Both the position numbers and the translations under genes were made by a program. From contig CAIUOP010000052.1 in assembly GCA_903900805.1 (NCBI GenBank), forward strand, positions 1 to 52,321: DNA of 52,321 nucleotides. The letters run 5' to 3'. The notes under the pieces are model-generated. The model was not told the DNA's origin. It did not search any database and saw only the letters and a list, made by a program, of their open reading frames with translations. Position 1 is the stretch's first letter; every line of letters starts with the position of its first letter. Of this stretch, positions 33,617 through 43,063 are shown one piece after another. This DNA comes from an uncultured beta proteobacterium (GTDB lineage Bacteria > Pseudomonadota > Gammaproteobacteria > Burkholderiales > Burkholderiaceae).

Positions 33617-34389
33617 ATCGCTACTGGCGTATTTTTGCAACTGGTCTTTCATTTGCCATATTTGGACTAGGTGGGGTATTACTTACTTGCACTTTAATAC
33701 CTATTTTAGTCCTTACAAGTGACAACGAGAACCGAAGAAAATATGGAAAGAAATTACTCAAAAAATCATTTCAATCCTTTGTGTGGGGCATGCAATTTCT
33801 GGGCGTTATAAATGTACAAGCATCAAACTTGCACCACCTTAAATTAGGGGGGCGTTTAGTTTTGGCAAATCACCCTAGTTTGATCGATGCAGTTATATTG
33901 ATTGCGCTAATCGAAAACCCTAATGGGATTATTAAGTCTAGCTTATTTAAAAACCCATGTATGTACGGCCTGGCGAAAATGGCTGGGTTAATTCGTAACG
34001 TTGAGGGGCCAGAGCTAATTAGAAAATGTATGGAATCTATAACCACAGGCGATAATTTGATAGTATTCCCTGAAGGAACTAGAACAAAGGTTTTGGGGGA
34101 GCTTGTCTTTAAGCAGGGGGCTGCATATATAGCAGTTAAAGGTGGTTTTGATATAACGCCAGTATTAATAGTTACCTCTGAACCATTTCTAAGAAAAGAT
34201 GATATTTGGTATAAGGTTCCTTTGAATAAACCTTTAATCGCCATTTCGGTAATGGAGGAGATTAAGGTGGCAACAAAGGTTAGGGTAGGGAACGATCCTA
34301 TCCTGGCGTCTGAAGAATTAACTGAGTACCTAGAAGAATATTATTTACACGAATTAAGAGAATATGAGCGATCTGGAATTAGAGATTAA
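33613..34389 (+). CDS. PlsC-like acyltransferase (ApeD-like)
   Basis: A 258-aa membrane-associated lysophospholipid acyltransferase-like enzyme. A hydrophobic N-terminus precedes the catalytic motif NHPSLID (His87 and Asp92, the H-x4-D pair) and FPEGTRT near residue 150. TTG 33613 is chosen because it overlaps the previous stop as TTGA with GAGAAGAG just upstream; another TTG at 33589 lies deeper. It probably attaches the polyene chain or a fatty acyl group to a lipid acceptor. Confidence 0.85.
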   Translation: MNRYWRIFATGLSFAIFGLGGVLLTCTLIPILVLTSDNENRRKYGKKLLKKSFQSFVWGMQFLGVINVQASNLHHLKLGGRLVLANHPSLIDAVILIALIENPNGIIKSSLFKNPCMYGLAKMAGLIRNVEGPELIRKCMESITTGDNLIVFPEGTRTKVLGELVFKQGAAYIAVKGGFDITPVLIVTSEPFLRKDDIWYKVPLNKPLIAISVMEEIKVATKVRVGNDPILASEELTEYLEEYYLHELREYERSGIRD

Positions 34390-34624
34390 GAAATTAATCA
34401 TTAGCAGTTTAAATTTAGAAGACTATCAACCTGAGGACATCACCTCAGAGGAATCACTATTTGCTGATGGTCTTGGCTTGGATTCTATTGATGCATTGGA
34501 GCTAGGGGTTGCTCTTCAGAAAAAGTATGGACTTGAGCTTACGAGCGTAACAAAAACTGAAGGAAAGCATTTTTATTCCGTTGCCACTTTGGCTAAGTTT
34601 GTTGCTGAAAATAGAACAAAGTAA
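34364..34624 (+). CDS. Acyl carrier protein (second ACP, ApeF-like)
   Basis: An 86-aa ACP; Ser41 in LGLDSIDALELGV carries phosphopantetheine. The longer helix II and KKYGLEL ending match the second ACP in aryl-polyene clusters. It overlaps the acyltransferase gene by 26 bases, implying coupled translation. Confidence 0.9.
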   Translation: MSDLELEIKKLIISSLNLEDYQPEDITSEESLFADGLGLDSIDALELGVALQKKYGLELTSVTKTEGKHFYSVATLAKFVAENRTK

Positions 34625-34650
34625 GCTTTTAATTTAAAAAATGGAATTCA

Positions 34651-35166
34651 ATGGAATTTCTACTGGCAATTTTGCTGCCACTATCGATTTGGGTATTCAA
34701 GTTCTTCGGGATACCATTCTGGGTAGCCGGCATATTTCTTATCCCCCTCATTTTTCTTAAGAAAAATCCGTACTGGGGTAAGGCACTCGCACTGGTTGCT
34801 TTAGTTCTTGGCAGTGCTTCTTTATTGCTAAGAACCCCGGATTTTATCTACTTCTACCCAGTAATGGTGAATGCAGTTCTGCTGTCTATATTTGTTTCAA
34901 GCTTATATAGACCGCAGACTATCGTAGAGAAGATTGCTAGATTAAGAGACCCAAGATTCTCCGATCTAGATATTCCTTACGCAAGGAAAGTTACGCTTGC
35001 CTGGGCATTATTTTTTGCCATCAACGGCTGCGTAGCATTTGTAACTATTTTGATGGAAGATAAGTTTTATTGGTCTATATACAACGGTGCTATTTCATAT
35101 GTGCTGATGGGGCTAATGTTTGCTGGAGAGTTTTATTGCCGCAAAAGGTATATAAAAAGTGCTTAG
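34651..35166 (+). CDS. COG4648-type membrane protein (ApeG-like)
   Basis: A 171-aa protein with five or so hydrophobic segments, beginning MEFLLAILLPLSIWVFKFFG and containing FVSSLYRPQTIVEKIARLRD and the conserved TLAWALFFAINGCVAF. Membrane proteins of this kind sit between an ACP and an AMP-ligase in aryl-polyene operons; their biochemical role is unknown. It overlaps the ligase start by eight bases. Confidence 0.8.
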   Translation: MEFLLAILLPLSIWVFKFFGIPFWVAGIFLIPLIFLKKNPYWGKALALVALVLGSASLLLRTPDFIYFYPVMVNAVLLSIFVSSLYRPQTIVEKIARLRDPRFSDLDIPYARKVTLAWALFFAINGCVAFVTILMEDKFYWSIYNGAISYVLMGLMFAGEFYCRKRYIKSA

Positions 35167-36829
35167 CTATAAATTATCTAATTTTCTATTAAATGGGCAT
35201 GATGAGACACCCATAACAGATGACGGTATTACCTTTTCCGAACTAAAGGAAGATGTATCAAAAGCGAGGGTATCTATTAAATCGGTACCCAATGAGGAAA
35301 TTGCTTTATTTCATTCTGATGCTTACATCTTTTTGGTTTGGTTGCTTGCTGCTTGGCAAGAGGGGCGAAAAGTCCTAGTTCCAGTTGATAAAAATATCGC
35401 CTTAAACCCTAGTTTTTCAGGTTGGCTCAAGGTTGGTGAGTTTGATGCACCAGATTTAACTGGGTGGGATGTTGGCCATGAAGTTGCCAATAGAGTATTT
35501 AGTGAAGTTGATTCTAATTTTGGGGCATTGGGAGTTTTTACCTCAGGATCAACCGGTGAGCCAGTACGAATTGATAAAACGATGCGCCAACTTGAGAATG
35601 AGGTAGATGCTCTAGAGTTCACTTTTGGTGAGAAGATCGAAAAAGACGTTGTGTTTTATAGGTCCGTGAGTCACCAGCATTTTTTCGGAATGCCTTTTGG
35701 TGTCTTTTGGGCAATATCTCGTGGCTCAATGTTATCAAGAGTTGCGATCAAAGGCGGACATGAGTGGAATACGTCAACTCCACAGGTATTAATAACTAGC
35801 CCATCCTTCCTAAAGAGTATTGCGGATACTACTTCACAACATAAAAATATTGGCTCTGGGATTCGGTCGATTTTTAGTGCTGGTGGAATACTTGAGGATT
35901 CGATTTTTTCGATAATCAATTCAATTACAAAAAATAGAGTAGTTGATGTATATGGCAGCTCTGAAACGGGGCATATTGCATGGAGGAGCTCCCCTGAAAT
36001 GCCTTGGCAAGTACAGGAGGGAGTGGAGTTTAAGAGGCCAGTAGAAGACGTGCTGGAAATTAAATCTAAATTTTGCCCTAGTGATGAATGGTTCTCAACA
36101 TCTGATTTGGCTCATCTAAGAGGGAATTCATTTGAAATACTCGGAAGAGCTGATCGAATTATCAAAATCGAAGGTACCAGGGTTTCCTTAAGTCAGCTTG
36201 TGGCGTCAATAAAGGAATCTAGCTTGGTGGAAGATTGCCTGATTAGTGATATAGAGAATGGGAGGAGGGCTCAATTAGGTGCAGTATTAAAGCTAAGCTC
36301 TTTAGGTCTTCAAACTCTTGAAGTTGATGGAAGATTGCGATTGATTAATAGCCTGAAGGAGTCGTTGCGGGGTAAAGTCAATGCAATTGCTATACCAAGA
36401 AGGTGGAGGTTTGTAGAGGAGTTCCCAGCAAATAGTCTGGGCAAAGTTTTAAAAGTAAATTTAGACGGTATATTTTCGGATGGATTAAAAACCCCCATCA
36501 TCATAAGCCGTAAAGTTGAAGGGAATTCTGTTGAATTGGTTTTGGATATGCTCAAGAGTCTAGATTGCTTTAATGGACACTTTGATGATTTCCCGGTTGT
36601 CCCTGGCGTCGCGTTAATCGAATGGGCAATGAGAGCTGCAGAAGTTCATTTAGTCATAAATCATATCTTTTCTGGAATGTCTCAAATTAAATTTCAAAAA
36701 TTTATCAAGCCAAATCAAATTATTCGCCTAAGGTTGGACTTAAATCCTGAATCGATGAATCTAAAATATAAATATCACAATGCCGACATTGTGTATTCCA
36801 GCGGCATTTTGAAGTTTAGGAATAAGTAA
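35159..36829 (+). CDS. AMP-ligase fused to hot-dog dehydratase (ApeH-ApeI fusion)
   Basis: A 556-aa two-domain protein with GTG start. Residues 1 to about 450 form an acyl-adenylating enzyme (FTSGSTGEP at 127-135, YGSSETG, GRADRIIKIEG) that would load an aryl acid such as 4-hydroxybenzoate on an ACP. From about residue 455 comes a hot-dog fold domain with FNGHFDDFPVVPGVALIEW (His474), the active-site pattern of FabA/FabZ-type dehydratases, ApeI-like. The two are separate ApeH and ApeI genes in E. coli-type clusters. It overlaps the membrane protein gene by 8 bases. Confidence 0.85.
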   Translation: MLSYKLSNFLLNGHDETPITDDGITFSELKEDVSKARVSIKSVPNEEIALFHSDAYIFLVWLLAAWQEGRKVLVPVDKNIALNPSFSGWLKVGEFDAPDLTGWDVGHEVANRVFSEVDSNFGALGVFTSGSTGEPVRIDKTMRQLENEVDALEFTFGEKIEKDVVFYRSVSHQHFFGMPFGVFWAISRGSMLSRVAIKGGHEWNTSTPQVLITSPSFLKSIADTTSQHKNIGSGIRSIFSAGGILEDSIFSIINSITKNRVVDVYGSSETGHIAWRSSPEMPWQVQEGVEFKRPVEDVLEIKSKFCPSDEWFSTSDLAHLRGNSFEILGRADRIIKIEGTRVSLSQLVASIKESSLVEDCLISDIENGRRAQLGAVLKLSSLGLQTLEVDGRLRLINSLKESLRGKVNAIAIPRRWRFVEEFPANSLGKVLKVNLDGIFSDGLKTPIIISRKVEGNSVELVLDMLKSLDCFNGHFDDFPVVPGVALIEWAMRAAEVHLVINHIFSGMSQIKFQKFIKPNQIIRLRLDLNPESMNLKYKYHNADIVYSSGILKFRNK

Positions 36830-36831
36830 GA

Positions 36832-37566
36832 ATGAAGCTTTGTATATTGATTCCCTACTACAACCATCCAGATGCTATTGGAGCGGTTGTTAATCAACTG
36901 CTTCCCTATGACACCAACATTCTGATTGTTGATGATGGGAGTAGTGCTGAGTCAAAGAAAGTTCTTACGCCTCTATTGCAAGAGCCCAGAGTTTTATTAG
37001 TGACCCGCATACTTAATGGCGGTAAGGGGGCTGCGGTAATTACTGGTATGCGAGAAGCTTTAGAGCTGGGGTATACACATGCCTTGCAGGTTGACGCGGA
37101 TGGCCAGCATGATTTAACTAAGATTCCAGCGCTTATTAAACTATCAGAGCAATATCCAGGCAGTATTATTTCTGGGATGCCTGTTTACGACGAATCAGTG
37201 CCTACCAGTAGAAAGTTATGGAGATATGCGACACATATATTGGTGTGGATTCATACACTTTCCCTTGAGATCAAGGATTCAATGTGTGGATTCCGAATTT
37301 ACCCTTTACATCAAACCTTAGGGGTTATAGATGCTCGTGAGCAATTCGGGCAGCGTATGGATTTTGATATTGAAATACTAGTAAGAGCGCATTGGGCTGA
37401 TTTGCATACTATTCAGCTGCCTGTTGGAGTTAGCTATCCGCTTGATGGGGTCTCCCATTTCCAGCTCTTTAAGGATAATTTTTTAATTACTAACCTTCAC
37501 ATTAGATTGTTCTTTGGAATGCTAGTGAACTCACCAAAGTTAATGCTTAGAAGGGTTCTAGCTTGA
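36832..37566 (+). CDS. Family 2 glycosyltransferase (N-terminal ApeJ-like part)
   Basis: A 244-aa inverting glycosyltransferase of the GT-A fold. IVDDGSS (32-38) and the metal-binding D-x-D in QVDADGQHD (Asp88, Asp90) are present, with a C-terminal amphipathic stretch that may contact membrane. In E. coli clusters the glycosyltransferase and an acyltransferase are one ApeJ protein; here the next gene is separate. It probably adds a sugar to the polyene lipid head. Confidence 0.85.
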   Translation: MKLCILIPYYNHPDAIGAVVNQLLPYDTNILIVDDGSSAESKKVLTPLLQEPRVLLVTRILNGGKGAAVITGMREALELGYTHALQVDADGQHDLTKIPALIKLSEQYPGSIISGMPVYDESVPTSRKLWRYATHILVWIHTLSLEIKDSMCGFRIYPLHQTLGVIDAREQFGQRMDFDIEILVRAHWADLHTIQLPVGVSYPLDGVSHFQLFKDNFLITNLHIRLFFGMLVNSPKLMLRRVLA

Positions 37567-38480
37567 TTCACTGGGCAGACATAAATGAGGTCTCAGCCTC
37601 CTTTGGAATGAAAATCTTATTTCTTGTATATAGGGTTTTTGGAAGGCTGCCTGTATTAATTATTCTTTACCCCGTTATTTTGTGGTTTTTTGTGGTGAGC
37701 AAGGTTGCTAGAGAATCATCGCGAGATTATTTACGTAGACTTTATGTATTTAGCGGGGGCGCGTCTCCAGAGCCAACTTCATTAAATGTCTTTAGGCATT
37801 TATATGCATTTGGAGAGTGCATTCTAGATAAGCTGATTATCTGGAGCGGTCGAATTGATGACCTTGATTATTCATTAGAGGGTCTAGAGGAATTCCATTC
37901 TCACGCAGGCGAAGGGCTAGGTGCCGTTGTTGCTGTTTCTCATTTGGGAAACTTAGATTTTTGTAGGGCCATTGGACAGCTATATCCCGATATTAATTTG
38001 ACTGTTCTTGTGCATACAAGTCATGCCGTCAAGTTCAATCAGCTTTTAAAGTCTATCAACCCTGAGAGCGCTCTAAATATTATTCAGGTATCAAAATTTT
38101 CGATGCATGATGCAATGCTGTTATCTGAAAAGATTCAAAAAGGTGGTTTGATAGCTATAGCAGGCGATCGAGTTCCTCTGTTATGGGGAAATACAATCCC
38201 TGTGAATTTCTTAGGCTCTACGGCTGACTTCCCTATAGGCGCATACATGCTGTCCAAAACTCTTGGTTGCCCTTTATTTTCACTTACGTCAATTAAGGTT
38301 GGGGGTAGTTACCAGCTATCTTGTCAGAAAATTGCTGAATTCGGCATTGGGGGGAAATCAGGATCGATTGAAGAGGCTGCCCAAGCTTTTGCCAATATAT
38401 TAGAAGAGGGCTGCTTAAAGTCTCCCTTTCAATGGTTTAATTTCTATCCTTTTTGGCAGCGTCGTATCAATCATGAATAG
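37563..38480 (+). CDS. LpxL/HtrB-like acyltransferase (C-terminal ApeJ-like part)
   Basis: A 305-aa lauroyl/myristoyl-acyltransferase-like enzyme with an N-terminal membrane helix, the motif VAVSHLGNLDFCRA (catalytic His near residue 121) and GDRVPLLWGNTIPVNF. TTG start overlaps the previous stop as TTGA. Similar enzymes acylate lipid A precursors; here it likely transfers the polyene or a fatty acyl chain to a glycosylated lipid carrier for insertion in the outer membrane. Confidence 0.85.
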   Translation: MIHWADINEVSASFGMKILFLVYRVFGRLPVLIILYPVILWFFVVSKVARESSRDYLRRLYVFSGGASPEPTSLNVFRHLYAFGECILDKLIIWSGRIDDLDYSLEGLEEFHSHAGEGLGAVVAVSHLGNLDFCRAIGQLYPDINLTVLVHTSHAVKFNQLLKSINPESALNIIQVSKFSMHDAMLLSEKIQKGGLIAIAGDRVPLLWGNTIPVNFLGSTADFPIGAYMLSKTLGCPLFSLTSIKVGGSYQLSCQKIAEFGIGGKSGSIEEAAQAFANILEEGCLKSPFQWFNFYPFWQRRINHE

Positions 38481-39081
38481 CATTTTTAAAAGGTTAATAG
38501 CTCTTATTCTGTTTCTGATTGCTGGCTCTGTTTGCGCTAATTCGCTAGTAAGTCAAATAGAGGGCTTAGTTAGTTCAGCTCCTACTGTGCGTGGAAAGTT
38601 TACCCAAAGTAAAACTCTTTCAGGAGTGAGTAAAAAGCTAAACTCTGAGGGATTCTTTATCGTTGATAAAAGCAAGGGGATAGTCTGGATTACAGAGAAA
38701 CCTATCTATCAAACTCTTAAAGTATCTGACACAGGTATACGTATAGGTAATAAGAGCGGTGTATTAATGAATTTGGAGGCTCGCAGCGAGCCATCAGTTA
38801 AGTACATTAACGAATTAGTGCTAGCTATTTTTTCTGGCGACATGAGTTCACTAGAGAAGTTATTCAACTACTCTGGTGATGCGACAGCCAAGGATTGGAA
38901 TCTTGAATTGACGCCTAAAAATACAGCCTCACCTTTTTTTAAGAAGATTACGATTGTAGGCAGCTCTGCAATCAATCGTATTGGCTTCATTTCAAAAGAT
39001 GGTGACTTAATTGAGATTATTTTTTCTGATGTGCGTTTAGCTCCAGTCTTGAGTAAAGATGAAATCCTTCAATTTCAGTAA
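38473..39081 (+). CDS. LolA-like outer-membrane lipoprotein carrier (ApeL-like)
   Basis: A 202-aa periplasmic protein: signal MNSIFKRLIALILFLIAGSV cleaved near CANS, then the LolA-type strand pattern VRGKFTQSKTLSGV, GFFIVDKSKGIVWITEKP. LolA carries hydrophobic cargo across the periplasm in a half-barrel; a paralogue in a polyene operon probably carries the pigment lipid. It overlaps the acyltransferase by eight bases and the exporter by 23 bases. Confidence 0.85.
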   Translation: MNSIFKRLIALILFLIAGSVCANSLVSQIEGLVSSAPTVRGKFTQSKTLSGVSKKLNSEGFFIVDKSKGIVWITEKPIYQTLKVSDTGIRIGNKSGVLMNLEARSEPSVKYINELVLAIFSGDMSSLEKLFNYSGDATAKDWNLELTPKNTASPFFKKITIVGSSAINRIGFISKDGDLIEIIFSDVRLAPVLSKDEILQFQ

Positions 39082-41368
39082 GACCCTAGCGGTTCTTTTC
39101 CTATCTACGACCCTTGGGCTTGTTGTTTGGACGACTCTTAATATCCATGTTATTTCCAGTCGTCTAGATAACAATGTATTTTCGCTACTTCCGAAATCAG
39201 AACGAAATGTAGTGGCTGAAGAGTTTATTGACCGTGTGGCTAAAAAGGGCGAAAGATCACTGGTTGTATTGTTGAGTTCAGACAACCTTGAGACATCTTT
39301 AGAGGCGGAGAAAACATTTAAGTCCTTAATTAAGAGCCTAGATATCAAGAGCACACAGTCGTACGATGGTTATGCTGAATACGTATCTAAGCTTCTAGTT
39401 CATAAGTCTGGTTTAGTTACTTCGGAAGATATTTCGCTATTAGATAGTCAGCCAGCAGCTTTTTGGTTTGATAAATCAAATGCGATAGCATATTCGATGG
39501 GTAGCTCACCCATTCCTTGGAGGGATGATCCTTTCGGACTCTTAGGTGATTGGTTATACAGCCTTGGTGGCGTCACTAAGATCAGGCCTTATGGCGATAG
39601 TTTGGTTGTTGAGAGGGCGGGAATCTCGTACGTCGCTTTGCCCATGGAGATTGGTACCACTGTGGAATCATTGTCTACCCAGGTCGTTCTTGCTGATGCA
39701 ATTAATGCGGCTATTGGAGAGACCAAGCTTAAGCATCAAGGGGTAGAAATTATTAAGACGGGGGTTATTTTCTTTGTCTCCGATACTTCAAATTCAATCC
39801 AAAGCGATATTTCTTTAATCGGATTAATTTCCGGCATCTCTGCATTGCTTCTGGTGATTTTTATCTTTAGAAGTCTTTATGCGGTTGCAATTGTGCTACT
39901 GACAGTAGCAATTGGATTTCTGTACGCTTTACTTGCATGTTTTTTTATCTTCCCCAAAGTCTACATCTTGACCCTTGCATTCGGTACAAGTTTGATAGGA
40001 ATGTCAGTTGACTATTGCTTGTATTGGCTTACTGCTTCGATAGACGATATTAAAAGTCCGCTTGAGAGAAGGCGATATTTACTACCTGGAATGTTCTTGG
40101 CTTTAATTACAACGGCAATGGGTTACTTTTTGATGGCAATTACACCATTTCCAGTGTTATCCCAGATGGCAGTTTTTTCTATAGCTGGCATATCAGCCGC
40201 TTGGTTGACTGTAGTTTTGACTTTTCCGCACATTAATAAACTAAGTTTTAGTGCAAATAGCTCCTTGAAGTGGGTTAATTACATTCAACCTATAAAGTAT
40301 CCAATTTCAGCTGCTGCTCGAAAAGTGATGATTGCTGCAATGATTCTGCTATCCCTTTATGGCATTCTTTCTTTCCGCTCCAATGACAATATTAGGTCAT
40401 TAGCAAGTTTTGATAAAGAATTGATAGCTCAGCAAATAAAAACTTCAGAGATTCTCAATTTACCAAGCCCATCTCAATTTTTTATTGTTAGCGGCTCTAC
40501 CGAGGAGGAGGTTCTCTCTAGAGCTGAGGAGCTCACCAACAAGCTAGATAAATTGGTTTCTGAAGGTGTGATTAGTGGGTATCAGTCGATAACTAGGTTT
40601 ATCCCATCAATGGCCACGCAAACAATAGCAAGTAAGGCATATTCATCCCAAGGCAAGGAAAATGCCACAAAGCAGATTGCCAAAGAATTCGGTATGAGTG
40701 CAGCCTGGGTGCAAAGTCAAAGTCAAGTAAATAAGCCGCTAACAGTTGATGAGATAAAAGAAATCCCCTTTTATGAAAAGTTCTTATATCTTTGGTTCAC
40801 ATCTGATTCTTCGTCAATTAAATCAACTGCTGTCTTATTAACTGGGGTTAATGGTTCGGATGCGTTTATTAAACTTTCTCAATTGGCGGGTACGTATATT
40901 TCTTGGATTGATAAACCGCAAGAGATTTCAGATGTATTTTCAAGATACAGAACATTCTTTTCCTATGTGATTGCAATAGGTTACTTACTAACATTTGTGG
41001 CAATTTATATAAAGTACAGGAGGAGCGCCTGGAGAGCTGTTTTACCGCCGATTCTTGCGACTTGCATGACTTTAGCCATCCTGAGTCTAGCTGGCGAAAC
41101 CGTTACCTTAATGACGGTTATTGCATTTGCTTTGCTTCTTGGTATTGGTACTGATTATGGAATTTTCTTACTCCAGTACCCTGCCGATAAGAGAGTGCTG
41201 CTATCCATATCAATAGCAGCCTTGATGACATTAATTTCCTTTGGCAGCCTTTCTTTGAGTTCCGTTCCGGCAATACATAGTTTTGGTATTGCACTACTTT
41301 TTGGAGTTCTACTATCCTGGCTGCTAACTCTGTTTTTTGCCAAAAAAGTTAATATAGATGAGGAATAA
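39059..41368 (+). CDS. MMPL/RND-type exporter (ApeM-like)
   Basis: A 769-aa inner-membrane exporter with the two-repeat RND architecture: an N-terminal helix, a large periplasmic loop (about residues 35-245), five to six helices, a second loop (about 425-650) and final helices. GTSLIGMSVDYCLYWL and GIGTDYGIFLLQYPADKR are the proton-relay segments, each with an Asp. Length matches hopanoid/lipid-exporting MMPL proteins. It probably moves the finished polyene lipid out of the inner membrane to the LolA-like carrier. Confidence 0.9.
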   Translation: MKSFNFSKTLAVLFLSTTLGLVVWTTLNIHVISSRLDNNVFSLLPKSERNVVAEEFIDRVAKKGERSLVVLLSSDNLETSLEAEKTFKSLIKSLDIKSTQSYDGYAEYVSKLLVHKSGLVTSEDISLLDSQPAAFWFDKSNAIAYSMGSSPIPWRDDPFGLLGDWLYSLGGVTKIRPYGDSLVVERAGISYVALPMEIGTTVESLSTQVVLADAINAAIGETKLKHQGVEIIKTGVIFFVSDTSNSIQSDISLIGLISGISALLLVIFIFRSLYAVAIVLLTVAIGFLYALLACFFIFPKVYILTLAFGTSLIGMSVDYCLYWLTASIDDIKSPLERRRYLLPGMFLALITTAMGYFLMAITPFPVLSQMAVFSIAGISAAWLTVVLTFPHINKLSFSANSSLKWVNYIQPIKYPISAAARKVMIAAMILLSLYGILSFRSNDNIRSLASFDKELIAQQIKTSEILNLPSPSQFFIVSGSTEEEVLSRAEELTNKLDKLVSEGVISGYQSITRFIPSMATQTIASKAYSSQGKENATKQIAKEFGMSAAWVQSQSQVNKPLTVDEIKEIPFYEKFLYLWFTSDSSSIKSTAVLLTGVNGSDAFIKLSQLAGTYISWIDKPQEISDVFSRYRTFFSYVIAIGYLLTFVAIYIKYRRSAWRAVLPPILATCMTLAILSLAGETVTLMTVIAFALLLGIGTDYGIFLLQYPADKRVLLSISIAALMTLISFGSLSLSSVPAIHSFGIALLFGVLLSWLLTLFFAKKVNIDEE

Positions 41369-41906
41369 TTTAATTATTCGTTTGCTGGGAATGATAATCG
41401 TTGCTCTTGGATTGAGCTCATGCTCCACTGTATTTCTAAATGACTCTGGTAGTACTAGTCTTAATGCATTGGGTGAGCCACGTGTTCTTGAGATGCAAAT
41501 GCATTTAACAAGGGGGTCTGATTCCTACACAATGGATCTTGTAGTTGAGGTGACCAAACAGGGCTTAACAGTCATTGGATCCTCATTTGGTGTTCGGCGC
41601 TTTACGCTTTCATATAACGGTGACGTTATTGCTGAGGGCATTGGGACTGGGTTGCCATTCTATGTTCCAAATAAACTGATTGTGGATGACGTTATCTTAG
41701 CCCTATCGTCAAGGCGTGCTTTGGAGGGTAGATTGCCTAAAAATTGCAAGCTAGTAAGAGTTGGTGAGGTTGGGAAGATATACTGTGACGAGAAGCTCTT
41801 GGTGAATGTTGAGTACCAAAAGACTGCTGATAAAAATGAACTTGTTTTGGTAGAGAGATTTCAACCGGAATACAAAGTTAATTTCGTTATAAGTGAAGTT
41901 AAGTGA
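41358..41906 (+). CDS. DUF3261-type lipoprotein (ApeN-like)
   Basis: A 182-aa lipoprotein (signal MRNNLIIRLLGMIIVALGLS, lipobox LSSC). The mature domain has long beta-strands (TMDLVVEVTKQGLTVIG, FTLSYNGDVIAEGIG), fitting the DUF3261 family of aryl-polyene clusters. A LolB-like role, receiving the pigment at the outer membrane, would pair well with the LolA-like gene; this is inference. It overlaps the exporter by 11 bases. Confidence 0.8.
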   Translation: MRNNLIIRLLGMIIVALGLSSCSTVFLNDSGSTSLNALGEPRVLEMQMHLTRGSDSYTMDLVVEVTKQGLTVIGSSFGVRRFTLSYNGDVIAEGIGTGLPFYVPNKLIVDDVILALSSRRALEGRLPKNCKLVRVGEVGKIYCDEKLLVNVEYQKTADKNELVLVERFQPEYKVNFVISEVK

Positions 41907-43063
41907 CTATTTATATTAATAATTATTCGATTGTTAGCCCGCTAGGTTATGGGGTTGCTGAGACCCGTACGAACCTTTTTTCTGGCGTTAGTCCAGGAAT
42001 GATAAAAACAGAAAAATATAGCCCCGGAAGATCGCTTTCCTTGGGATTAGTTAATGATCATTTGCCTGATCTAAGTTTGGCACCTATAAAACATCGCTCA
42101 AGAAATAACCAATTACTCTTGGCCGTCTTTCAAGGCCTTGAAGATAGCTTTTATTCTCTCTCTAGTCATGTTGATAAAAGTCGTATAGCTATTGTTATTG
42201 GCTCTAGCACCTCAGGTATATCTGGCGAAGAGGATGCCTTCCCTTATTTGTTGTCAAATAATAAATTTCCAGAGTCATTTGATTTATCTCAGCGACTATT
42301 TTGTTCGCCTGCTAATTTTCTTGCTGATAGATTGGGTATCACTGGGATTGTGCATGGAATATCAACGGCATGTACATCAAGCTCTAAAGCAATTATCAGC
42401 GGCGCAAGGCTCTTAAAGTCAGGCATGGTGGATTTGGTGATAGTCGGCGGCGTAGATACACTATGCAAGTTTACTGTTGCTGGATTTACTGCAATTGAGT
42501 CTGTATCTGCCGATCGCTGCAACCCCTTGTCCCTCAATAGATCTGGAATCAATATTGGAGAGGGTGGCGCATTGTTTTTAATGAGTCTTCAGCCTGGAAA
42601 TATTTCCCTATCTGGATGGGGAGAGAGTTCTGATGGCTATCACATCTCAGCACCAGACCCCAGTGGAGTGGGTGCAGCATTGGCGGTGAATGATGCTCTC
42701 AAGATGTCTGCTAAAAGAATTGATCAGGTTGAATACATAAACTTACATGGTACGGCTACAAGACATAACGATGCAATGGAGTCGCAACTTGTTAGTAAAT
42801 TAGGATTTGAATGTCCAGTTAGTTCCACTAAGCCGCTCACCGGGCACACGCTCGGAGCTGCTGGCGCAATTGAGGCTGTGATTTCTTGTCTTGCAATTGA
42901 GGGCGATGGGCGGCTGCCTCCTCATTTGTGGGATAAGGCGCAAGATCCTGAGTTGCCAAAATTAAATATTAGCACTCAGCTGGAAAGCGCCCCCAAAGTG
43001 GTCATGACTAATAATTTTGCATTTGGCGGAAATAATACTTCTCTAATATTGGAGAGCGTATGA
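41903..43063 (+). CDS. Beta-ketoacyl-ACP synthase (ApeO-like)
   Basis: A 386-aa ketosynthase with GTG start overlapping the previous TGA. Cys157 in ISTACTSSSKA, His282 in LHGTATRHND and His315 in TGHTLGAAGA give the full catalytic triad. The order lipoprotein, KS, dehydratase, ketoreductase (N-O-P-Q) is that of E. coli-type aryl-polyene operons, so this is the ApeO counterpart, expected to pair with the chain-length factor at 32894. Confidence 0.9.
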   Translation: MTIYINNYSIVSPLGYGVAETRTNLFSGVSPGMIKTEKYSPGRSLSLGLVNDHLPDLSLAPIKHRSRNNQLLLAVFQGLEDSFYSLSSHVDKSRIAIVIGSSTSGISGEEDAFPYLLSNNKFPESFDLSQRLFCSPANFLADRLGITGIVHGISTACTSSSKAIISGARLLKSGMVDLVIVGGVDTLCKFTVAGFTAIESVSADRCNPLSLNRSGINIGEGGALFLMSLQPGNISLSGWGESSDGYHISAPDPSGVGAALAVNDALKMSAKRIDQVEYINLHGTATRHNDAMESQLVSKLGFECPVSSTKPLTGHTLGAAGAIEAVISCLAIEGDGRLPPHLWDKAQDPELPKLNISTQLESAPKVVMTNNFAFGGNNTSLILESV

